The position numbers were made by a program, and so were the translations under genes. A stretch of 64,000 nucleotides of DNA, taken from the NCBI GenBank assembly GCA_016987375.1, contig PJRA01000265.1, forward strand, positions 231,203 through 295,202, given 5' to 3'. Numbering within the stretch: position 1 is the first letter of the stretch; each line of letters opens with the position of its first letter. The DNA is from Brachionus koreanus (lineage: Eukaryota > Rotifera > Eurotatoria > Ploima > Brachionidae). The notes under the pieces were generated by a model. That model did no database searches and was not told the DNA's origin. It was given only the letters and a program-made list of their open reading frames with translations. This document shows positions 38,066 to 51,399 of the stretch, in pieces.

Positions 38066-40752
38066 AGTCGCATTTTTAACAACTGCCATTCTTTCTATTT
38101 TTCATAAACTTATTTATATTTTATTAAAATTAAATAAATGAATCGCTAATTAATCAGTCTATTTCGACTAGAGAACTCTAGACCTGAAATCCAATAGACT
38201 AATATTAGAGCGTAAAGGTTATTGCTGTAAACAAAATTTTAGGTGACACATTTTTGAAGTTTGAATCAGAAGCATAAACATGTGGTTCATAGCAACAGAG
38301 AGAGTGGCAATGTAAAATTAATGGTAACTAACTTATTAACTATAATTGAGATTTAGTGTAATAGTATCATTCAATCTTAGATTAGAAGAGGTGCATGTCT
38401 AGAATTCAAGTGAAAGAATGGAAATGTAATAACAAAATTCAATGACAAAAATTACAGAAAAATTAGAATTTTAAAAAATAAATAGTTAAATAACATTTTT
38501 TTAATTTCATTTTATTTTTTTTTAGATTTAACAATTTTTTTTTAAATAATATTAGAAAATTTTAAATTTTAAGTCTATATTTGAATTTTTCGAGTCTAAA
38601 AACTCATAAATAGTTGATATTTTTTCACTTATTATTGAGGATTTTGTTAAGGGACTGAATCCTGTTTATTGGATCTCGACATAACAATAGGCTTACATGC
38701 TTTTTAACCTAAAATTTATTTTTTTTATTTTAAATTTAAAAGCTAAGGTTTATGAGGGTGATGGGACGGCCAAAAATCTTAAGAAACTCGAAAAAAAAAT
38801 TCACATACTTCAGCTCATACGTCGTCATGGAGTTCAATATCTTAACTGATATTATTTTTTCAAAATAAGAAGGTTCAGTTATAATTCGAAAAAAATTTAA
38901 AGCCTAAGTTAAATAAAAAAATTTTTATGATAAAATTGATTTTGTGCCATTTTTATTCTACACCCGTTAGCTAGCTATTAAACTATTTGAAAAGGACCTT
39001 TGATTAAAGTATATTGAACTTCAAATTGTTCATTATGCATATTGTGTAATTTAAAGAAATATTAAATTATTTGAAAATGAGAAAAGACTTATAAAAAAAC
39101 TGAGAATGCCATTGAAATTTTTATTTTATTTGTTTTTTAATTCTAAAACAAAAAGCTTGATATTGTTGGACAACTACCATTTATAAAAAAAGATAAAATT
39201 TATATTTATATTAAAAATTTAATAAAAAAAGGAAAGCTTTTAATTGTTTTCAACACAAAAAAAAAATTTTTAGTACCAATTTAATATGATTCTTTAGGAG
39301 ACCAAAGTTTACAATTTTTAATTAGTTACAATAATTAATAAATAAGCTAGGTTATGCGAAAAATATTAGTTTTTTTTTAATTTTCCAATTTTTTTTAAGA
39401 ATTTAATTTTAACTTTTGATCAAGTTTGAGTATAAATTAAAACCAAAGTAACAGCTTTTTGAAAATCATAAATCATAATTATGAGTAAAAAAAACTAAGT
39501 AAGAAAACAATTTTTTGTATAGAATTTAAAAAAGTGTTTAATTCAAGAGTTAAAATAAAATATGCATGAATTTCAAATTAAAACCAGGATCTTGATATTT
39601 CTTAATAATATCTTCATTCTCAAACTTAACTTAAAACACTCTTTACTTCAATTTTTAAAATCACATGAACACAATATTTTTAACTAAATATTTATTTTAA
39701 TAGGATATATATTTTTAAATTTTTGAAACAACATAGCTATTCTAATCATTGAAATATCTTTTGAATCTGAAACTCAAACCCTAGAAGCCTTTTCTCAGCC
39801 AAGAATTTTTTTTTATTTTTTAAAAGAGGATAAAAATTAGGTATGACTATAATAATCCCATACAAATTTTCATTTTTGTAATTTAAGCTAAAATTAAAAA
39901 AATTAAAATAGTAAAAAAATTTTTTCTTAAAATTCTTATTTTTTTTTGACTAACAACAATAGTTATCGTTTTTTTTAAAGCCTAATTGATTTGATTAGAT
40001 TAAGATTATTAGAAGCAGTAGTAGTAGTAAGTTTTTACTTTAAAATTGAGAGTTTTTAATACCGTATATTAAACGATTAAACGAAGGAAAATAACTATTA
40101 AAAAGCAAAATTTTTTTGGAAATATTTAAGACTTAATTAACTTATTAACTTGAAGGAAAATGTAGAATTATTTTTAAAATAGAATAAGATATATTTTCGA
40201 CCAAAAATTATATCATATTTTGGAAAAATTAGAAAAAATTAAAATTAATAGGAAATTATTTATACCTAAGAAATAAAATTAAGGTTTGCTACATTTCTTA
40301 TAGAAATTGACCGAGATTTTATATTAAATTTTTTTCTAAAAATCTATGTTTTTTATGTTAAATGCTTTTTTTTTAAAAAAACACGTCATTCAGCACCACA
40401 GTAAAATTTTTTTTTGGCTTTTAAATGCTTAAGGGCTCAAAAACACTTCCAAATCCAGAAACTTAAGCTTTTAAATTTTCTTAATTTAAAAAAATGAAAT
40501 TTTTAAGTAATATTTAATTATTTCATTAAACTAACTTTGTGATCCATGGACCCAATCTAATAAGTCTCTTTTTAGTTTATAGGTAAAAAATAAAATTTTT
40601 TCGACTTGTTTTTTAAAAACTTTAAAATTCTTTTTTTTTTCATTTTTGAAAATGTCGGTTTTTAATAAAAATTAGCTTAATTCAAAATAAAAACCAGATT
40701 ACTTTATTTATTTATCACATTTTTTTGGCACAATGTAGATTAAACATTTAGA
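38066..40752. other. intergenic, no gene seen
   Basis: 2.7 kb of AT-rich sequence with homopolymer runs. No credible open frame, tRNA or terminal-repeat pair was found. Confidence 0.55.
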
Positions 40753-42369
40753 ATGAGGAAATTTTTTTATACATTTATTTTTTTAAGTTTAATTTTGTAT
40801 ATAGGTTTTATTTTTTTGAGCGAAAAACTAAATTTTAACAATCAATCAAAATTTAAAATTGACAAAAAATATGAGATTTTTTCAGCAAAAAATAAATGTG
40901 ATATGGAATGGATTCGAGTTAACAATTTTTTACACATACGAAGGAATTTAATCATTTATTATAAAGATAAAGATCAGCTGGAAATATATGCTGAGCGTCA
41001 TCAAAACCACAGAGTGAATCTAACACTGAATCTCGTGATTGATTCAGTGTTAATAGGAATGCAGAATTTGAACACGACCCAAATGCATCAACATTCCGAG
41101 TATGTTTTTGATCTTATCACAGCTAAAGCCAAAGCTTTATTTAAGAGCACTCAGATTCATTTACTTATCAAAACATTGAACGAAAGTATTTTAATAGAAA
41201 ATATAAATGTAAGAAATTATGATGAACTAAATCTAGTCAACAAATCAGTTTTATGCAGTAAAGTTTTTTATTTCGAACCAGAGTATAAAAAAAATTTTGC
41301 ATGGTGGATCGAATTGAGCAAATTGAACGGATATGAAAAATTAGTTTTTTTCAATAATTCACTACCAGTTGAGTATGATTTCATCCTAGAAAAATATTCA
41401 GGTTTTGTTGAATCTGTCCAATTTAATTGTATACCTAATTACATAGATCCATCAAATGCAAATATATCTTATATCACAAGCTTTAATCAGTTTAAACAGC
41501 TGTACAACATTGATCCCTTGTACTATCACATGCACTTTGAATTCGTCACTCAAAATGAATGTTACTTAAACAATATGAACAAGTACAAATATGTAAACGT
41601 TTTGGATCAAGATGAAGCAATTCTAAAAAGACAAATAGATAAAATTCAAGTTATTAACAAGACATTTTTTGAACAGATTGAAATGAGCGAAAAATATTGT
41701 CATAACCAAGAATGGTTGAACTATTTTGTAGCCCTAAAAACTCGTATTTCCAAAAATAAAGATGTTGGATATTTAGATTCAAAAGTTGGCGGTGAATCGT
41801 ACCACTTTTTAATGGCATTGTATCTAAATTATAGAATTGTGAGAAAAATTTTTGAAAATTTGAATATTATTTTAAAATCAGAGTTTATAAATGAAACTCG
41901 AATTTTAATTGATGATGACCAGGATTACAATTTTTACGGCAAGAAAGGAGTCAATTTTACTTTATTGATTAAAAACAAGGAAGAATATGAATATGCTAAA
42001 AGTATGAATAATTTTTTTAATTTAGAACTAAAACCGTATTTGGAAAAGAACACGGATTTATTTGCCAATGTGCCAGAGAATTTTGCGCGATTGTTTTTTG
42101 TTTACGGTGATACAACAAGTTGGATGTGTGGAAAAAGTTTTCATTATTCAAAATTATCTCATTGGGTTTCAACTCATTATCCAGAGAAAAATAATTTTTT
42201 TAACATGATTTGGGTTCCGCATGCTTTTGGTCATGTGTCTCATTTTAGAGATAGCTTAAAAGATTTGCATAACCGAAATGTATCAATTAGTGATTTAAAT
42301 TTTGATTACAATTATTTTTTATGCTATTTTAAATCAATGATAAAAAATTTTAACTCAAACAATACTTAA
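40753..42369 (+). CDS. GT92-like (DUF23) membrane-anchored glycosyltransferase
   Basis: Single-exon, 538-residue type II membrane protein. Residues 4-23 (FFYTFIFLSLILYIGFIFLS) form the signal anchor, followed by a lumenal domain. The central pattern fits glycosyltransferase family 92: KVFYFEPEY, then WWIELSKLNGYEKLVFFNNS, then ECYLNNMNKYKYVNVLDQDE. The last contains the acidic D-x-D-E motif expected to bind the metal/nucleotide sugar. The C-terminal part (CGKSFHYSKL, VPHAFGHVSHFRD, NYFLCYFKSM) also fits that family layout. Donor and acceptor sugars cannot be told; animal GT92 members include galactosyltransferases acting on N-glycan core fucose. Family assignment comes from motif order only. 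It has no intron, unlike its neighbours. Confidence 0.6.
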   Translation: MRKFFYTFIFLSLILYIGFIFLSEKLNFNNQSKFKIDKKYEIFSAKNKCDMEWIRVNNFLHIRRNLIIYYKDKDQLEIYAERHQNHRVNLTLNLVIDSVLIGMQNLNTTQMHQHSEYVFDLITAKAKALFKSTQIHLLIKTLNESILIENINVRNYDELNLVNKSVLCSKVFYFEPEYKKNFAWWIELSKLNGYEKLVFFNNSLPVEYDFILEKYSGFVESVQFNCIPNYIDPSNANISYITSFNQFKQLYNIDPLYYHMHFEFVTQNECYLNNMNKYKYVNVLDQDEAILKRQIDKIQVINKTFFEQIEMSEKYCHNQEWLNYFVALKTRISKNKDVGYLDSKVGGESYHFLMALYLNYRIVRKIFENLNIILKSEFINETRILIDDDQDYNFYGKKGVNFTLLIKNKEEYEYAKSMNNFFNLELKPYLEKNTDLFANVPENFARLFFVYGDTTSWMCGKSFHYSKLSHWVSTHYPEKNNFFNMIWVPHAFGHVSHFRDSLKDLHNRNVSISDLNFDYNYFLCYFKSMIKNFNSNNT

Positions 42370-43778
42370 AAAATATAATATTTAATCAAGAAATTTAAAA
42401 TTTGATTTTTTTTATGCTTAGAACAAATAAAAACATAGAAGACAAATCATGTAAAATGTTTTGGCATTTTGTCTATTAAGTTCTCAAAAATCACAATTGA
42501 ATATTGTGCCAATGGAATTAATCCTCAATGATATATCTTAAACGATGAAACAGATGCTTCTGATCTGTTTGACTTTCTACGTATTTGTCTTCATTTTGCT
42601 TTTTTACATGGGTTAATATGATAATATTTTTCTAAAGATTTTTTTCAAATCTTCACGGAAGGTCAAAAAGTAATAGCAAAGTAATCACAAAAAAAATATT
42701 TTTTTCTAATCAAAAGACTATGAAATTTTTAACGAATGTAACTTAATTTCTAATGTAATAAAAAACAAATTATTATTCTATTTCAATGTTACTGATTTTT
42801 TGAATTAGGTTTATGACTATGCATATAACCTTTTCACAAAAATGTACCCAACAGAATGCCTTATATATCATCTGATATAAAATTTTACTAGGATTTTAAA
42901 TATACGCAAATTATTTTGAAACACTGATTCATTCAAAAAGAATTAATAAAAAACACAATTTTGAAATATTTTTTTAAGTGGTAAAATTTTTAATGTTTTA
43001 ACATGTTTGATCAAAACTTTTTGAATAGAATAAATTAGGACATCAAATTTTGTACTTAAAAAATCAATTGCTGTATTATTAATTGATAAATCTAGATTAC
43101 CAGATCAAATTCAAAATAAATTTTTAATACTTGTTTGTGTATGTTTAAAAAGTGTAATTTCAACTTTTAATTTTTGTTTAAAAAGAAGCTTAGTAAAATA
43201 TTTTACTTTTACCAAGCTATTTATTAGTTGATTTTATGCAAGATTTCAAAATTGAAATTTAAATAAAAGAAAAACACTTTGTTGAGATTCATTTCGAATG
43301 AATGTTACCTTAAAATTTTTATTAGTGTAATTACATACATTCGAAATAATTTCACTAAAAAAGAGAAGCTTATTAGCTTGTTGATTGCATTTTTGTTTCC
43401 AAGTTATTTATTAGCTTGTTTGAATAAATCTTAAATTTGAACCAAAATCAAAAAATAAGCAAATATTAATTTCATATTTTAAATAAATATAAATAAAACT
43501 TTAAAAAAGCCTGTTTATAAAAAGCAATTTTTGTTTCTCTTTTATTTAAGACATTGATAACTGAACCTATTATGGTCAAATATTTTTAAGATTTGAAAAA
43601 AAGCAAGTTTTTTTTTATGGAAATTAAATTTTATTAATTTTACAGTAATTCTTTAGAGAATTGATTCCTTTTAAAAATAAAATTGATTTTAACAATGAAT
43701 TTTATTTGTATCAATATCTTTCTTGACTAAATATTTAAAATTCTATCAAAATTTTAGATAATAAATTTATTAATTCAA
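42370..43778. other. intergenic, no gene seen
   Basis: 1.4 kb AT-rich spacer. The TTAGCTTGTT/TTATTAGTTGAT motifs around 43200-43420 are loosely repeated. Nothing codes. Confidence 0.5.
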
Positions 43779-45641
43779 ATGGAAAGATTGATCATTTTTT
43801 TGTTTTTATTTACAAGATTAATTATCCATATTTTTGGACAAAGTATTGATTATTGCGAGAGTTCACCATGTCTTAACAATGGTACTTGCAACCAGATAAT
43901 TAATGGTTATGCTTGTTTTTGTCCCGTCGGTTTTACCGGAACAAATTGTGAACAAAGAATTGATTTGTGTATAACTCAACCTTGTTACAATCAGGGCAGA
44001 TGTATATCTACCTTAAACGGATTCACTTGCATTTGTAATGAAGGTTGGACCGGAACAAGATGTGAAGTAAGGATCGATTATTGCGAGAGTTCACCATGTC
44101 TTAACAATGGAATATGCTCATCTTTTAGTAACTCATGGATGTAAAATTTTTCGTCTTAAATTTTTAATGTTTCTAGTTTTTAATTTTGATATACTAGTTG
44201 TACTTGTATTTATCCATATTCAGGTGTTAATTGCGCAAATAATATAGCATGTAATATGAACCCATGTCTTAATTCAGGATCATGTGATGAATCAAGCATA
44301 AGTCCATTCTTTACATGTAATTGTCCACTGGGTTTTTCTGGAGGAAGATGTGAACTAAAACCAATTCCTTGCGCGTCTAGCCCTTGTCAGAAAGGAATAT
44401 GCACTGAAAATTTACTTACAAATGATCCCACTGATTATGCATGTGAATGTTTCCTTGGCTATACTGGAACGAATTGCCAGACATTGATTGATTACTGTGT
44501 TAGTCAACCATGCAAAAACGGAGGAACTTGTTTTACAAATGTTCTTGGAGCGTATACATGCAGATGTCCACCTGGCTTTACAGGAACAAATTGTCAAACT
44601 GTAATTAGCTTATGCTCTTTAGGAATATGTCTTAATGGTGGCACATGTATTCAAAATGGTTTAAATCTTACTTGTATTTGTCCAAATGGTTTTACTGGAT
44701 CAAATTGTCAAACTTTAATTAATTTTTGTAATACAAATCCTTGCGGCAGTCAAGGAAAATGCAGTCAAACAATAAATGGTTATATCTGTACTTGCTTACC
44801 TGGCTATACTGGAACAAATTGTTCAGAAGACATAGACGAATGTGCAAGTAATCCATGTATGAACGAAGGTACATGTACGGATTTGGTAAATGGATACAAA
44901 TGTACATGTACATGTGGATACACAGATACAATATGTCAGACAAGAGTTAATCAATGTAGCAGTGCTCCATGTTTGAACAGAGGTGTATGCTTTCCATCAA
45001 CAAGCAATGTTTGTGATTATACATGTGTATGTCCTGCACAATACACCGGAAAAAGCTGTCAAACAATACTAAATCCATGTCAAATAAATCCATGTAACAA
45101 CAACGGACAATGTATACCGACAAGCACTTCTACTTATTTTTGTTTATGTCCGGCTGGGTTCACCGGTTCAACATGTCAAACAATCATCAATTTGTGTATT
45201 CCGAACCCATGCGGTACTAATGGTATTTGTAATAGAGTAACAAATGATTCGACAAAATTTACTTGTCAATGCAACCCTGGATATACTGGAATTTTTTGTG
45301 AGACTCAAATAAGAGTTTGTGCTTCTAACCCGTGCGTAAACGGCATCTGTAATGAGCAAGTAGTCAATCAGAATGTTATCTATAGCTGCTCTTGTCCAGC
45401 AGGATATACTGGAAATAGATGTGAAGTTCAAATTGACGTATGTTTATCTAATCCATGTCAAAATGGAGCTTGTATACAAGCATCACCAAATTTGTGGCAA
45501 TGTCAATGTAGACCTGGCTTTAATGGTCTCAATTGTAACAATGACATAAATGAATGCTTGTCGAATCCATGTCCAAATGGAAGATGCACAACACAACACC
45601 ATTTCATTAAAAAAAATTTAAATTTATTCTATAAATTTTAA
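43779..45641 (+). CDS. secreted/membrane EGF-repeat protein, truncated by the palindrome
   Basis: Starts with a signal peptide ([20 protein letters not shown]) and continues as Notch/fibropellin-type EGF modules with six Cys each. Exon 1 is 43779-44140 and exon 2 starts at 44198; the junction restores a module ([12 protein letters not shown]). I count 14 complete modules and one broken one. Module 9 ([16 protein letters not shown]) and module 15 ([10 protein letters not shown]) have the calcium-binding D-x-D/N-E-C start. Genuine EGF coding ends at about 45606, after [11 protein letters not shown], in the middle of module 15. The last 11 codons before the stop at 45641 come from intron sequence of the ABC transporter copy. 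No transmembrane or cytoplasmic part survives, so the original gene was longer. It could be a Notch-ligand-like or matrix protein; the modules alone cannot tell. Confidence 0.85.
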
Positions 45642-46676
45642 GTAATGTTGAAAGTATTAAATTGGTTATTGGTTTTAGATTTGGTGATTTTCTCAATTTA
45701 ATTTGTAGAGGTGTAGGCTGTTTTATTTTTTCAATGATACAAGCATGGAAATTTACCATTATTTATCTATCAGTCATTCCGTTTATAATCATATTATCAA
45801 CTCTAATGACTATTTTTAATAAAAAATTTACTCTTAAAGAACTAAGGTCTTATGAAATAGCTGGAAAGATCGCACAAGAAACACTGAGTTTAATTCGTAC
45901 AATTTTTTGTTTAGGAATGCAAAAAATTCAGCTAAAAAACTATGAAAAAGCTTTAACTGCTGAAGATAAAATAGCCAAAAAGAAGGGTCTTGTTATTGGT
46001 CTTTTTAATGGTTTAATAGTGATGCTATCCAATGTTCTGTTCGGGATCGGAGTTTTCTATGGCGTCTATTTGACTCGATATGAATGCGATCAATTTTTAC
46101 CTGGAAACATTATTCAATCTTTTTTTTCTCTTTATGTAACAACTTTTTCTATAAGTCAAGCATTGCCTTTTTTAAAAGAATTATCAGAAGCAAAGGGTGC
46201 AATTGAAAAAGTATTTGAAATTCTGAAAAGCAAACCATTTAGTCTTGACTGTGATAAAAAAAAAGCTGTCAAAATTGAAAATTTAAAAGGCGAGATTGAA
46301 TTTGAAAATATTTTTTTTAGTTATCCTCAGCGAAAAGCTTTTAAAATTCTAAATGGATTAAATTTTAAAATTCCAGCTGGAAAAACTGTAGCACTTGTCG
46401 GATCTAGTGGTGGAGGAAAATCAACCATATTTGCACTTTTGCAAAAATTATACTCTCCCGATTCAGGTAGAATTAGAATTGATGGCATTGACTTAGAAAA
46501 AATCGACATAAAATGGTTAAGAGATCAAATGGCTGTTGTATCACAAGAACCAGTATTGTTTTCCAATTCAATTAAAGAAAATATTCGCTTTGGTTGTTTG
46601 AATGCTACTGACGATGAAATTGAGCTTGCAGCAAAAGAAGCAAATGCTCATGATTTTATAGTACAAACAGGAAGTA

Positions 46677-47640
46677 TATTTAGACTTGTCCTAGTCTAAA
46701 TATATCCTTTTTTAAATAAGGACTCCAAGCAGGCACACAGTATTCTAAATATGCTTTGTAAAGTTGCACAAACGATTGAACATCCCTAAACACAAATGTT
46801 TTCTTGAGCTTCCCAAGCATGTTGTTGGCTTTTTCAACACAGCTATCAATTTGATCATTCCATTTGAGTTTTTTGTTCACCACTAGACCAAAATCATGCT
46901 AAGTGGTAGTCTGAGCTAAATCAACTTTGATATCATTCACATTTACCATTGAGATTTCTTGCCTAACAATCTTTGATTTGCCATTTCGCTTTGCATTTGG
47001 ACTCGAATTTCATACTCCAACCATCTTGTCTATGTCCTCTTGTATTAGCATTTGATCGCTGATATTTCTAATGATCAATTTGCCGTAATCCGCAAAAAGC
47101 TTACAAAAGTGACTTACTAACTCCAGCAAGTCATTTATGAAGATCAAGAATAGTAACTGATAAAGAACTGAACCTTGTGGAACTCCACTTAGTACATCAA
47201 CCCAATCAGATTCATACTGACCAATTAATACTCTCTGTTTCCTATCTTGACGAAAATATTCGAGTCATGTCAAAAGCTTACCATTAATTCTTAACTCTTT
47301 AACTTTAAATTTACTAGCTTATGCGAAACGCGATCAAAAGCTTTTTTATAAATCTAATAAAAATACTACCACAGTACTGAATTCTCTACTCTGTTTCCAG
47401 CAAGTTGGTTATACAGGATTTAGAATTCATAAATCCATGTTGATAAACTGACAGGAGTTTGGGTTCCAATAAATGCCTTACAATTTGTTTTTATTTGTAC
47501 CGACAGCAGCGAAATTGGATGTTAGTTTTTAGGATTTGCTTTACTATCTTTCTTCATGTAGACTGGAGTAACATTTGCTATAGGGCTAATTATTGAGCGT
47601 ACGTTTTTTCATTGGAGATCGATCTCTTCTCTCATATTCA
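46677..47640 (-). mobile_element. non-LTR retrotransposon fragment, left-arm copy (3' end lost)
   Basis: Mirror of 57797-58760. The minus strand reads DVLSGVPQGSVL, FADYGKLIIRN and WNDQIDSCVEKANNMLGKL, ending at YLKKDIFRLGQ, where the 915-bp deletion begins. Stops and a shift interrupt it. Confidence 0.8.
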
Positions 47641-47974
47641 TTGAATCTTTTTGAAGAAATAACCTCAAGATCTCATTTTATGGGACATCAAATTAAAAAA
47701 TAACGAAAATTTTAAGGATTTGAGTTATTTTTACTTTTTTTTTTAATCAAAATTTAAATTAAAAACGTTTGGATTTTTTAAATCAAGATTGATAAATAGC
47801 TTTGTGATCAAGAGATCAATGTTGAAATTAACTACATTCAAGCTTTTTAATTTTTACAGATTTTGTTAAAAAAATTTAAAAGATTTGTTTTAAATTTTTA
47901 AATGTTTAATTTTTAAATTAGTCAAAACATCTATTTTATTTTAAAAAAATATTTAATGTTTTATATACAATTTA

Positions 47975-48045
47975 AATAAATGAAGTGTTGATCAGTCTAT
48001 TAGACAAGGGCACTAGCCTGTTAATTAGCCTTGAAATTGTAAAAG
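47975..48045 (-). repeat. retroelement tail repeat, left-arm copy
   Basis: AAATAAATGAAGTGTTGATC, then AGACAAGGGCACTAGCCTGT and TAGCCTTGAAATTG. Mirrored at 57392-57462 and similar to 23836-23905. Confidence 0.5.
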
Positions 48046-51000
48046 ATAAAGATTTATATAAGAAAACTACACAAAGGCGTAAGGCAGTTGATATTTCTTG
48101 GCTCAAATTTGTTTGTATTCACTTATAATTCGAAAATGTATTAATATAATTATTATAAGGAAAAGAATTCTATAAAAAATGATCGATTAATATCGATTAA
48201 GTAAAAATTAATTTCAAATAGAAAATTAAGTGTTAAAATATCTCTTAAGAAAATTTTTTTAACCCAAAATTATTTACTATTTTGATTCAGTAAATGAAAA
48301 TTAATTTGTTTTTTTTTTTTAGCAAGAGCCTTAATAAGAAAGCCGAAAATTTTGCTTTTGGATGAAGCTACATCTGCTTTGGACAATCAAAGTGAAAAAG
48401 CTGTCCAGGAAGCTTTGGACAAAGCTAAATTAGGTCGAACAACAATAATAATTGCACATAGACTTAAAACAATTAAAAACGCTGATATAATATTTTATAT
48501 ATCTTCTGGATGTTTGGTCGAAGCTGGAAATCATGATGAATTAATGAAACTTAAAGGAGAATATTTTAAATTATTTGAATCAAGCAATTTAGAGCAAGTG
48601 CCTGATGCAGATTTTATAGATAACGAAAAGATAGAAGACAAGATTGAGCCAATCGACTCAGAAGATTCATCAGATGATGAATATATTAATCAACAAAAAT
48701 CAAAAAAATCATTTAAAAAGAATAAATTTAAGCCATTTTATTATGAAAAAAGACTCCTTGAACTTCAAAAACCAGACTGGTTATGGCTAATTATTGGAAT
48801 ATTTTGTCAAACATTGTCTTCTGTTATTCAACCTGTTACTTCTCTTTTTTTTGCTGAAATATTTTTTCTTTTTAAAATAGAAGACGCCGATAAACAAAAA
48901 AATGAGAGTATAAAATTCATGTCAATTATTTTTTCGTTTGGCTTATTGGGAATATTGAGCAATATTGGAAGTTCTTTTTTTTTTTCGCTGGTTGGTTCTC
49001 GTTTAACAAGAAGACTGCGTGTTTTGATGTTTAAATCAATGTTGAGACAAGAGATGGCATTTCACGATTTGGATGAGAATAAATCAAGCGCATTGTCTTC
49101 TCAACTCTCATTTTCGGCAAGTTTATGCAAAGGCTTATCTTCAGATAAGATAAAAATTTACGTCCAAGGAATATCAGCAGTCGGTTTCAGCATTGTTTAC
49201 TCTCTTTTTTTGAACTGGCAATTAGCCCTATTGATGCTTGCATTCATTCCAATATCTTTTTTTTCTGCAGCATTGTCCGGCAAGTCCTCTTTGAGATCAA
49301 ATAAAAAAAAGTCATCTAACAACCTTGAAAATGGCAGCAAATTGATCATTGAATCAGTGGAGAATATAAAAACAATAATAAGTTTGGGGCTTGAGAATTT
49401 TTTTCTAAATAAATTCAAAGATATTTATCAAAAAAAAAAGAGAAAATTATTTATTGCACTTAATTTTCAGGCTATCTTTTACTCAATATCAAACTCGATT
49501 GTGTTTTTTATAAGGGCTGTAGCATTCAGCTTTGGCTTTTTGTTAATCAAAAATGGAAATATTCAAATAGAAGACATTTTTAAAATTTTTCCTATGGTAA
49601 CATTTTCATCAATGATTTTAGCTCGGTCATATTCACAATTATTGGACCAAAATTTGGCTTTAAAATCAACCAAAAAGTCAATTAAATTGATTGACAAGAA
49701 ACCAAAAATTGATAATTTTGACTCAGAAGGACTTGTTCCTGAAATATTTCATGGAAATATAAAATTCGAAAATGTATTTTTTACCTATCCGAACAATCCT
49801 AAAAGAAATATACTTAATGGACTTAGTTTAGAGATAAAAAGTGGCACTTCAAATGCATTGGTGGGACCGTCCGGCTGTGGAAAAAGTACCATCATTTCTT
49901 TGATATTGAGATTTTATGATGTCGATAATGGCACAATTTACATTGATGGCAATGACATAAAAAAATTAAATCTTGAATGGCTAAGATCAAACATTGCTGT
50001 TGTAACTCAAGAGCCAATTTTGTTTGATCGCAGTATCATGGAAAATATTTGTCTTGGTGATTTAAGCCGATCTAAAGTATTCAATGAACGAATAATTAGT
50101 TTTAAAAAATTAAAAAAAATTTTTTCCAGATTGAAATAAATGAAGTAATGGAGGCTTCTATTAAATCAAATATTCATGACAGAATAGAGAAAATGCCTCA
50201 AGTAATTCTTAACTTCGTTTTGATTGATTTTTTAAATTAAAAAAATAAAGAATTATGATACCATTGTGGGATCGAAAGGTAGTCAATTTAGTGGCGGAGA
50301 AAAACAAAGAATTGCCATAGGTTTACTTAAATTAGTTAAAATACATTAATTATTTTTTCAAATTTGATAGCTCGAGCACTTATTAGAAAATCTAAGTTGC
50401 TTTTTTTTGATGAAGCCACATCAGCACTAGTAATTCTGGATATTTTTTTATTATTTTATGTTTAAGTAAATTCTTTTCAATAAAGGATAGTCAATCTGAA
50501 AATTTGGTTCAAGACGCTATTAAGAAAGCACAAATTGGAAAGACAAGTATTACTATAGCCCACAAGTATATTGAATTTTAATCTATAAAAATTTTTTTTT
50601 TTAAATTATTTTAAAATAGACTAAAAACAATAATGAGTTCGGACAAAATTTTTTTTATCAAAAATGGATCTTTAATTGAGGAAGGAAATCATGATAATTT
50701 AATAAAGAATAAAAAATTTTATTTCAACTTGTTTACAGGCGAAAAAGCTTTCAATTAATTTGTTATTGATTTTTTAAATAATTTCTAAACTTTTTATTGA
50801 CAGTTCTTCATTAAATTTTCTTTTTTTAAGAAATTTCAAAATAAAAAAAATTAAATTTTATTTAAATTAAAATGGATTGGAGTTTGGAATATTAGAACAA
50901 TATAATATCAGGTTATTCTTAATAATTATCTATTATAGTGTCCAGCTACTAGTTTATGATCAAATTTAGCTATAATACGACAATTTTTTAATAAAAAACG

Positions 51001-51147
51001 TTAAGTTTTTTAGTTTTTCCACTAATTTTAATGAAATTAACCACAAAAAATAAAAAAATGAATAAAATTAAAAAAAAAGAACATTTTTTTAATTATTTTA
51101 AAATAATCTATTTTATTAATATTTAATACATTCTTATTTTTTTTACA

Positions 51148-51399
51148 TTATCGATCATTTTTAATATTGTATAGAATACTTTTTTCTCCTAATGCCTCCA
51201 ATCCCTGTTTAAGATGTTTCAGAATTATTTTGTCGGTAGCATTAAGTAAAAAAATCCAAGTTTTAAGTTTAATTTTTAAATATTTTTTTAAAGGATTTCT
51301 TTGTATAGAATTTTTAAATAAATAAATAAAAGAGCTTTTATTGTTTTGGAAATATTTTTTAAATAATTTTTCTCTTATTGTCTTAATACTATTTACCAT
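51148..51399 (-). CDS. small unknown protein, left-arm copy
   Basis: 83 codons, identical to the frame at 54038-54289 by palindrome symmetry. Very basic (MVNSIKTIREKLFKKYFQNN start, EKSILYNIKNDR end). See the right-arm copy for discussion. Confidence 0.4.
   Translation of the reverse strand: MVNSIKTIREKLFKKYFQNNKSSFIYLFKNSIQRNPLKKYLKIKLKTWIFLLNATDKIILKHLKQGLEALGEKSILYNIKNDR

Larger units (their letters stand above)
45643..50758 (+). pseudogene. broken mirror copy of ABCB-type transporter
   Basis: Copy of the gene at 54679-61461. Exons: 45643-46676, 48323-50076, 50130-50201, 50251-50320, 50371-50429, 50486-50565, 50620-50758. It lacks the first four exons (N-terminus and the first membrane helices). 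Its first exon stops abruptly at 46676 after KEANAHDFIVQTGS, so the NBD1 signature (LSGGQ) and the splice donor are deleted. It is joined instead to retroelement sequence and runs into a stop. Walker A of NBD1 (GSSGGGKST) and all of the second half (GPSGCGKST, FSGGEKQR, LLFFDEATSALD) are intact. It is fused downstream of the truncated EGF gene, with the transporter's intron acceptor (TTTTAAG at 45636-45642) still present. It is not expected to make a working transporter. Confidence 0.9.

Noticed and set aside
44412..45431. Minus-strand open frames opposite the EGF modules
   Set aside because: They mirror the Cys-rich EGF coding frame and have no recognisable domain.
45643..46699. Left-arm transporter as a functional second gene
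   Set aside because: It lacks the N-terminal exons, the NBD1 signature motif and a splice donor, and it has no promoter of its own.
46680..46883. A 67-codon open frame (and its mirror at 58554-58757)
   Set aside because: It is a fragment of the decayed retroelement polyprotein, not an independent gene.
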